This document shows, one piece after another, positions 56,126-64,000 of a stretch of DNA of 64,000 nucleotides. Numbering within the stretch: the first letter of the stretch is position 1; every line of letters begins with the position of its first letter. Position numbers and translations under genes: made by a program. The notes under the pieces were generated by a model that had not been told where the DNA came from, searched no databases, and worked only from the letters and a program-made list of their open reading frames with translations. This DNA is from Symsagittifera roscoffensis (Eukaryota; Xenacoelomorpha; Acoela; Convolutidae). The DNA is taken from the NCBI RefSeq assembly GCF_963678635.1, contig NC_087066.1, forward strand, positions 24,225,615 to 24,289,614. The letters run 5' to 3'.

Positions 56126-58790
56126 TTTGGCGTTCAACAAAAGATGTCAGAAAAAGGCTCCTGGCAAGAAGAACAATCATCCCTAGATAGGCTCTGAATT
56201 TGGCTCAACAAAAACATACAAAACTGAGATCAAATTTGCGGTGAGCAGCACTTCAATTGGTTGATGATTAGAGAAGAGAATCAAATAGAATTAAAGTTGT
56301 TTCGCTGTGCCCGAGGCAGGGTCCTAATTTCAATTTGTAGACATGAAAGCAGATTAATTCGAAATGCAAATCAATTTTGAAAAGAGACGTAACTGCCCGA
56401 GGCCAAAGAAAAAACGGCGATAACCTCGTATTTCAAAGGGCTTTATCCGTTCTTGGAGGGATCAAGCGAAATTGGGGGAATTTGGGATTAAGGTAACACC
56501 ATTGGAAAACTAGAAAAAAATAAAAGGAAGCAAAAAAGAATTGCGAGGCTGAGCAGAACAAAATTTGAATAATTGGGAATTGCAATTCATTTTTTCTCTC
56601 TTTTATATTCCTTTTTGTTCCCGAAAGTGAAAACATAAAATGAATGAATTGAGTTTAAGTAACATTTGAAAGCTGCGCCAAAAACAACTTTGGAGGAACA
56701 AAAAGTTGATAAATGGATAAGTCAAAAGATAGGATAGAACTTGTTTCCTTATATCATAATAAATTAGTTCAGATTCAGACAGCTATAGTTCAAAATGGCT
56801 CTCGCTCTCTATAAAAAGCTTCAACCTTGAATTAGCTTACCAGCTACGTCAAATACAAAAAAAATCTTGATAATTTCTACAAACAATTCGGGCTAATTCG
56901 AATGATAGCCATGCAGGTTATTATAGACGTTTGATTGATGACTCATTTCAAGTTCAAATTGAATTTATTGGACCAAATTAACATCCCCCCAAGCTGTTTG
57001 GGGGAAGGATGTTAACTTGGTTCTAAGTTGGGAATTTTCAGCCCATCAGAATCGAGCATTTTACATGCAGCACTTAGCAAAGTTAATGCGAATTAAATAC
57101 TGGGAAGGAAGATCTTCAATTTAGTGTATCTGAGGGGGGGGGGGGATTGAGTATGTTAACTTGATCCAATTTGTTTTTTAATGAATGCCTCTTTTCAAGT
57201 TCGTGATAATTTTTGGGTTACATGGTTTTTTTAGGTCTATCGGTTTCATCGGGAGGAAATTTTCGGCCAATTTAAAGTTAATTGCAAATGGGGAAAATTA
57301 ATTGACTGAATTTACCAAAAAAACTGAATTTTTTGAACGATTTTAAACTTCCACTTGAAAATTAAGTGACGTCAATGAAAAAATCAAAATACGGCATCAA
57401 TCCGAATTCAATTTTCTATCTTAAATTGATTCGATACCATTTTTAGACATACGCATCGAAGTCATGTAATGTAGGTAATCAAAAGACAATCTCCGTCCAA
57501 CTTTTTAATTCAATCTCTTAAATTCACATTAGAGAGAACCCAGCATTCAACAATTTGAAGTCATTTAAGTAAAGGTTTTGTGACGTTCAGCCCAGGATCA
57601 TTATGATGAATTGTACATGCTTGGCGTGGTTGTATATAGATTTGAGATAAGCAAAAACATCACGAACTTTGCACGGTTTCTAAAGCTTATCAACTTTTAA
57701 ACAGCAAATGAAAAAATAAAATTCGTATCATATCTCGTGTAAATTGCTCCTTAACAGTTAATTAGAGAATCCTATTTGTTTCAATTATGGAAGTATTGCT
57801 AAATGAAGCTTTGAGTTGAAAGCAGCTCAGTTTGTTCGACTTAGTCGCCAATCGATAGGTTGACACGCCATTATTTTACCTCTTAGCTCTAACAATATCC
57901 TCACCCTCATTAGCATTGTTCCCTACACAACTCCCAGTGGGCAAAAGAGATGGGACGAAAAAGGAAAAAAGACAAATTGAATCAAATGAATCCTCATCAG
58001 CACCCTTTTGGCCCCCAAAGAAGCTGCTGAAATTGGAAAGTGGTGTCGGCGAACAATAAGTTCGCAGTTAGCATTTAATCTCACGCTGAGTTAATTTGAT
58101 AGAGCGCTAATGAGAATTTATTTTAAGATTTGAACTTGGTATTTTTGCAGCAGTGATGCTACTAGGTTACGGTTTTGATGCGGCTTAAAGTTTCGATTCT
58201 TAGGACTGAAGAAAAATATTTTTTAAATCATCTGATGGTTTGCCTTGAAGTAAAGTGTAAAACGACATCTCGCAAAAAAGGCAACTCGTACAAAACAGGA
58301 ATTACGATAACTCGCAAAAACTCGCAACTAACTCGTCAGCTAATCCTTTAATTACCCCTAAACTGACCCGTAATCTCCCCACTACATATCCGTTAATTTT
58401 AAACTTAATTCAAAACAATTCTTGGGGAAAGATTTGGGGAAAAAATTAACACCAAAAATTGAGTCCAAAACCTTGATTGCCTTAATTGATAAATTATCAT
58501 TTTGGTTTCTAAATATGTTTTTACTCATTCGAACAATGTTGCAATTCACTACAAGTCAGCGCGAATCTTGATCTTTGAATATGAAAAATTAAAGAAATTC
58601 GATTTAATGAAAAGAATGGGTTAACATCATGAAGATGCACAAAAAAACTTTGCAATTCACAAGTTACAATTGTGTTAACAAATCGGGAGAACGCGAATTG
58701 TCCTTTAATCAAACCACATATACAACAAAACAGTGACCAAACAGAGGGAAGTAGACGAAGTTTACGACTCAACACCGGCGACATCAAACA
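56126..58790. other. No gene recognised
   Basis: AT-rich DNA without exon-like frames. It contains the short inverted-repeat element at 56960-57172. Confidence 0.5.
56960..57172. repeat. Short inverted-repeat element with internal hairpin
   Basis: TTGGACCAAATTAACAT at the left is mirrored by ATGTTAACTTGATCCAA at the right. Just inside the left end a C-run/G-run hairpin (AACATCCCCCC ... GGGGGAAGGATGTTAA) is formed. Confidence 0.5.
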
Positions 58791-59757
58791 GGACTGTTTT
58801 GTATCGGACTGTTTTGTATGGGAATGTTTTGTATATGCACCGTTTTTTTAATGCAGTTAAGACCGCTTTTTTCAAAAGTTATAATGTACTTTGATTTATT
58901 TTAAATATAAAAAAATAAATAAATAAATACATTTTGTTGTAAATATTTCACGCGAAATCGAAACAATGTATACCTGATAAAATCGAGTGATAATTCAGAT
59001 AATACTTTTTCATTTAAAGTTTGAACTGCAAAGTTTTTTTTTTGTTTTTTTTTTTTGCTTTTTGGGAAGATGCTATGGTTGTAGAGCCAAGGATCAGTTT
59101 TTCAGGGCTGTATACGACATTAGAGGCTAAAAGTATCTTTACTTTTTTTCTTTTTTCGATTTTGGGCTAAGCTAAAATGCTGATTGAAAGGAATGAAATT
59201 GATAGCTTCATTGACAAAAATTAAAGTCACTCAAAACCTGTAACTGGATGTAATTTATCAGTAAATCTCTGAAGATGGTACGACTAGCAGTTTAAATCTG
59301 TCTGAACTGCATACGGACTGAAGCAAAAATGCCTATAGAAAATTCGGAAAAAAATATTTGCACATTACATTCTCAATACATAATTTTTAAATACGCAATA
59401 GTTGTTATGAGCTCAAATCATAACCCAATTGAAACCTTGCTCATTGAAAACATTTTCAATAAGCATTACACTGATGCACATTCATTACACTGATGCAAAA
59501 TAATTAGTAAAAAGAATGCAAAAAAAAAAGTGACACAATGTTTAAGCGTTGCAGACTTCTATTTTCGTTATGAAAACTGAAAGACTAAACATGAGTTTAC
59601 TTTTTTTGTTGCCTTTCCTTCGCACCATGTAAAAAACGAGATTATCTAGGACGAAAAAAATCTTCTAGTCTGTACAAAATAGTCCAATACAAAAAAGTCC
59701 TGTACATGAAAATTGTAGCAAAGTACAAAAAAACAGTCCCATACAAAACAGTCCCAT
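58791..59757. mobile_element. Inverted-repeat element with ACAAAACAGTCC-type ends
   Basis: Left end GGACTGTTTTGTATCGGACT is opposed by TACAAAACAGTCCC copies at 59668-59757. The interior is noncoding. The ends consist of repeated 15-bp motifs. Confidence 0.55.
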
Positions 59758-60159
59758 TGATGGAAGTGATATTTATTCCAGAAACTAATTTAAAAACTTC
59801 TCTCGTTGTCAAAAAAGTACATTTTGATTCCAGCTAATCCGGATGGCAAAAAGTAGTATAACAGAGAAAATAGAACAACCTAGATAACAGCAGCGACCAC
59901 TCAGTAAAAGCAAAAATACGCGAAATAAAAAGCTAACTTAATTAAAAAATGAACTCATTTCTTAAGCCATGCAAAAAGAAACAAGTTGTTCAAATTGTTT
60001 GATTTGTGAACAATTGGCAACGTTCAATAGAAACGAAATCACTTATACCGATGGAAATTATGCTGATTTTTGAAGGGTATGTTTATATTAAACACCGAAT
60101 ACCGTGAAACAACTCCTTTTCCTGGCACTGCACACAAACTAGTTGCAATGGAGGAGTGC

Positions 60160-61003
60160 GTACAAAAGAGGACTCCGTTGAGATCGTTAGAGATAACTGT
60201 TACTTCCATGATCCGGCTGGCATCGAAAAATGTAAATTCAGAAGATCAAGTTCGACGCGAGAAAGACCTAAAGTTGGCAGAACCAACTTCGCTGACTGGA
60301 TTTGACTTACCACTGGCCCTGCAGAAAACTCACGATGGAGAGCAGCTCCTTTGCACAATTCAGTCCCTAGGATAAAAAATGAGTTTTTGTGTTCGTCATG
60401 TTGCCTGGGTTAAACCGACTATCTTTATCAGACGATTGGTTTTGCCATTTTGCGAAGGAACGTTTTTGACTGCTCCTATTGTATTCTATCAATTTTATAC
60501 AATACATACTTCAGTTGAAGGATGCTTTAATTTTTTTCTATACACTCTGCTACTCGATAAAAAGGAATCAATTTATTGCCACTTCCTCAGTGTTCTAAGA
60601 GTTGAGTCCCCAAAACGCATTACAATTGATTTTGAAGTAGTTGTGCGAAACTCAATAATAGCTACGCATCAGGTCGCTCAAATTCGTTTTTTTCTATATG
60701 AGTCAAAACGTCTCGCGATGTGGTTAAACATCAGGCAATACTTACAATTACAACCTTGACTTTAATTTTTGAGAGCTTATGCGAAAGTTTCTCGCATCGC
60801 AACAGCATTTTTTCCCGTGGAGGACGTCCTGGCTGCGTTCGAGCTTCTTCAAGATATGGCATCTGAAGAAAATCGGCCCATTTTTATTTTTTTTCGAGAA
60901 CACGTATATTGGCAAGTTAGCTCAAGGACGAACTAAAGAATGCGGAAAAGCTCTTAGAAAAAATATGCGCAGGACAAAAAGTAGCCAGACCCAAAAAAGT
61001 TAA
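60160..61003 (+). pseudogene. Diverged MULE transposase pseudogene
   Basis: EGTFLTAPIVFYQFYTIH corresponds to the first catalytic region but has Glu in place of Asp; KRITIDFEVVVRNSI holds the second Asp. A VEDVLAAFELLQDMASEE segment and FREHVYWQ follow in another frame after stops. Upstream, TGFDLPLALQKTHDGEQLL fits the N-terminal part. It is the same superfamily as the MULE in the tandem array but far diverged. It lies between clusters of ACAAAACAGTCC repeats (59668-59757 and 61598-61640), which could be its termini. Confidence 0.75.
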
Positions 61004-61597
61004 CTAACAAAAACCCGACAAAAACTTGTTCACTATGATTAGGTCATATCAACCCAACGATATCAATGGGTTTTTGGAAGGATCTAAAAATGATACTAAG
61101 TTATAATCAGAAGTTTTGTTTTAATTTCAATTTTCAAAATTATTCGACTTTGCCATGCAATAAAAAGTTTTCCAACTTGAACTAATTTCCTCGATTTTTT
61201 AAGGTTGACCTACAGTCGATTTTAAACCGTCAAAATAATGGACACAATCGAAGTGTTGATTTTCTTCTGCCACTAGCACAACTCTCTAAGATTGAGGTCT
61301 TTGTTGTACTCTAGATATACCCGTTATCATAATTACCCAAATCTAATCTTTTTTTTTTGGAAAATTGGAAAAATGTTTGTGCCGTCGGGGATTCGAACTT
61401 TTGATCTAACGCTTTAACCTTTTTAACATGAGACTTTTGATTTTGATCTGACTTTTTGAGTTGGATCTTTGGTTGTGTGATCTTTAATAACGCTCATGTT
61501 TGATTTTTTAAAGAGTAAATCGTTTCTGTAGGCGCTGAAAGACCAAGGTCAGACACTTCGAATGGTTTTTGATTTTTTCTTAGAACTTTTTTTTGCT

Positions 61598-61640
61598 TTT
61601 CGGGCTTTTTTGTATGGGACTGTTTGGTATATGTAACCAC
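61598..61640 (-). repeat. ACAAAACAGTCC-type repeat block
   Basis: TTTTGTATGGGACTGTTTGG, inverted relative to the 59668-59757 block. Confidence 0.6.
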
Positions 61641-62059
61641 AATTTCATAATCAAAACGTTTTATAACATATCTGTATAATAGTTTTGGTACTTAATTTTG
61701 ACATGCTTAAATTTTTTTAACCCCCGCACATAGGTTGTTGAAAAATGAGCCAAAAAATAAAAACAGAGCAAAAAATGTCACAAAAGTAAACAAAAACGTT
61801 AAGTAAACTCAACTTAATTATCAACCAAAATTGCGACCAACAACAAATTGGGCTGGCTGGCTTTTCAAAAAAATCAAAATAAACTTTTACAAATTTGGTT
61901 CAAAATTTTTAAGAAATCGAAAGATTCGAGAACGACAAAATTAAAAAAAAACTAACCAAAAACAGGAAAAACAACTGTTTTCCTTCTAAAAAGTATTTTT
62001 TTTAAAAAAAAATCCATTGTTGATTTTAAAAGAGTAGAAACAAATTTGATTACCCATTT

Positions 62060-62585
62060 GAAATAAATAAGAATTCAAGGAACATGCCATTTAGTAAAAT
62101 GAAAACCATATCATAAAGGTTAAAACAATCGAATTTTTTTGCCTTGCTCAAAAGACAGAAAAAACCAAAAAATAATGAATTTTTTTCTTCGGCATTTTAT
62201 ATGCAGCGAAACTGTAAGTTTTTTCTAATGTGTATAATCCCAGCGAGATCAACAAATTGGAAGCATAATAAAGTCAAGCGATATATCAGATAAATCCTTT
62301 TCATTGACAGTTTGAACTGCGAAACCCATATGAAATATATAGGAATTGAAGGAACATGTCAATTAGTAAAAATTAAAACCATACCATAAAAACTAAAACA
62401 ATTGAACTGTTTTGCCTTGCTCAAAATACAGAAAAAAAATCTATTCTTCGGCAATTTATATGCACAGAAACTGCAAGTTTTTCATGTGTATATTCCCAGC
62501 GAGATCAGCAAATTGAAATCATAATAAACTCAAGCAATATATCAGATAAAACCCTTTCATTGAAAAATTAAACAGCGAAACAAGA
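62060..62585. repeat. Diverged tandem duplication, about 270 bp x 2
   Basis: Both copies run AATTCAAGGAACATG/AATTGAAGGAACATG ... TTTGCCTTGCTCAAAA ... CCCAGCGAGATCA ... ATATATCAGATAAA. A further partial relative lies near 58980-59040. Confidence 0.8.
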
Positions 62586-62939
62586 CTTTTTGCTTTTTGG
62601 GGTCAAGAATCAATGATTGAGTGCTGCAACCGATATTATACGTTTAAAAGTTTTAAACATCAAATTCAAAAAATCGCATTTGACTTGCAACTATGGGGCT
62701 TGAAACAGCGTTGAACGCGAAAAAGTTTCCTAAAGTATACAAAAAATGAAGTTTGCCTCAACCTGAAATTATTTAAACTGTGCATATCCATCGGGGTTTC
62801 TATTTCACTAAAACAACGATTTACAAAGTCTCTTTTTAGCCTTTTTTTTACCAAAAATTTCATATATCCAGTTTTACTATGTATTATCCGTTAGGTTTTT
62901 TAACGCTAACAAAGCCTCCAAAAACCCAAGGTGAACACT

Positions 62940-63540
62940 GACAGCACCCCACTCTAGGGTTGAGAATTTCAACTTTTATTAATTTGAGAAAAAATTGAAA
63001 AAAAATATTAAAAACGCCATATCTCGGAAACCGATAAGATTCGAGCGGTAATATTTCGAGGCCACTCTTGAAACCCCTGAGTGTAATCTGAAATTATTTC
63101 AGATTATTTTATTTTTCAGATCTAAAAATACTCAAAAAAAGCGACAAATTAATCGAAAAAGCCATTTTAGATAATTAGAAATTTTGCTAAGTTACATCTG
63201 GTAGCGAACGAATTTGCAACTGCTAGGTGAACTCTGAAAAAAAATCATTAAGGTCGAAAACTTCAATTTTTACCAGTTTTTTATCAAATTTTTTTATCAA
63301 ATTATAAAAAAACGTTTTTCTTGCCAAATTTGCAATCCTGGATGTAGCTTGACACCATTCCACTTTAGGGTTGATAATATCAAGTGTTTTTAGTTGTTGT
63401 AAGTCAACGTTTTATGAAAAAAATGAAAAAATTTTAACAAGGACATATCTCGGAAACTAAAATCATTTGAGCAGTTATATTTGAAGCCAAGATTGAAAAT
63501 CCCGGAGTGTACCCCGATAGCACCCCATTATAGTGTTAAG
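62940..63540. repeat. Diverged tandem repeats, period about 410 bp
   Basis: GACAGCACCCCACTCTAGGG at 62940, GACACCATTCCACTTTAGGG near 63351 and a short third start at about 63513; both long copies contain CATATCTCGGAAAC. Confidence 0.75.
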
Positions 63541-64000
63541 CAACTGAAACTTAGTTGAAAAAAAACAGAAAGCTTCAAAAAAATTGCGTTTAATACAGGA
63601 AACAACCGTCAAGCTTCAACAGGTGTATAGTTAACCGCGAAATTTTACATTTGAATGGACTTATCTATTATAAGACGTACTTAGCTTCAAAATTTGTAAT
63701 AAGTACTTAAAACGTTGAACTCATTGAAACATACAGAAATTGCAAACTATTGGACTTTCTTTTAACATTGCAACAGTCTCAAAGATATGTGTCGTGAATT
63801 GCTTATTAAACAAAAGAAAGGGGGCCTTAAACGGGAAATTAAACGACAACCAAAATAGACGTGACCAGAAAAAATGAATTAAAAACTAAATGTATGGGTA
63901 ATTAGACGTAATTGTATTGTTTGGGTCTGAAATTTGTTTACTGACTACAATTAACGTTCGTTCGTGCTTGCTAAATTTTGTTAGCCTTTTGATGGCCGTC

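Overview
The window is nuclear DNA from an intron-rich, AT-rich metazoan, most likely an invertebrate. A 19-exon TRPM cation-channel gene can be followed with matching splice phases, and the rest is dominated by animal-type transposons (Ty3/gypsy, hAT, mariner-like, MULE). I cannot assign the phylum from this sequence.

Layout. (1) 1-6684, plus strand: the 3' part of an env-bearing retroelement or endogenous retrovirus-like element whose 5' part lies outside the window. It has a partial ORF, then a secreted and a membrane-anchored envelope-like ORF, then a 599-residue protein I do not recognise. The last three ORFs are joined by stop-start ATGA overlaps. A complete small intron sits directly after the last stop codon, and a candidate 3' LTR ends near 6684. 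The block is strikingly poor in G on the plus strand. (2) 7083-29696, minus strand: the TRPM gene, about 1202 codons, with an unusually long glycosylation-site-rich loop between selectivity filter and S6. Its introns hold hAT MITEs, palindromic elements and a dispersed repeat family. Intron 1 holds a decayed 6.1-kb Ty3/gypsy element (23031-29148) in the same orientation, inserted into a hAT MITE. (3) 29697-33087: TRPM 5' flank and intergenic DNA with one hAT MITE and a GT-skewed block. (4) 33088-52325: a tandem triplication of a segment of about 6.4 kb. Each unit carries a broken MULE transposase on the plus strand and the last exons of a fibronectin type III protein on the minus strand, with a hAT MITE between these exons. 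Units 2 and 3 are nearly identical; unit 1 has two deletions, one of which removed an exon. (5) 52326-64000: gene-poor DNA with a TIR element, a hAT MITE, a diverged MULE pseudogene near 60-61 kb and diverged tandem duplications.

How the parts relate: TRPM is the only apparently intact host gene. The env-like element lies beyond its 3' end. The fibronectin exons look like the 3' end of a second gene, or a captured fragment, amplified together with a MULE. The best candidate for something undescribed is the overlapping three-ORF cassette at 311-4721 with its terminal intron; the enlarged TRPM pore loop comes second.
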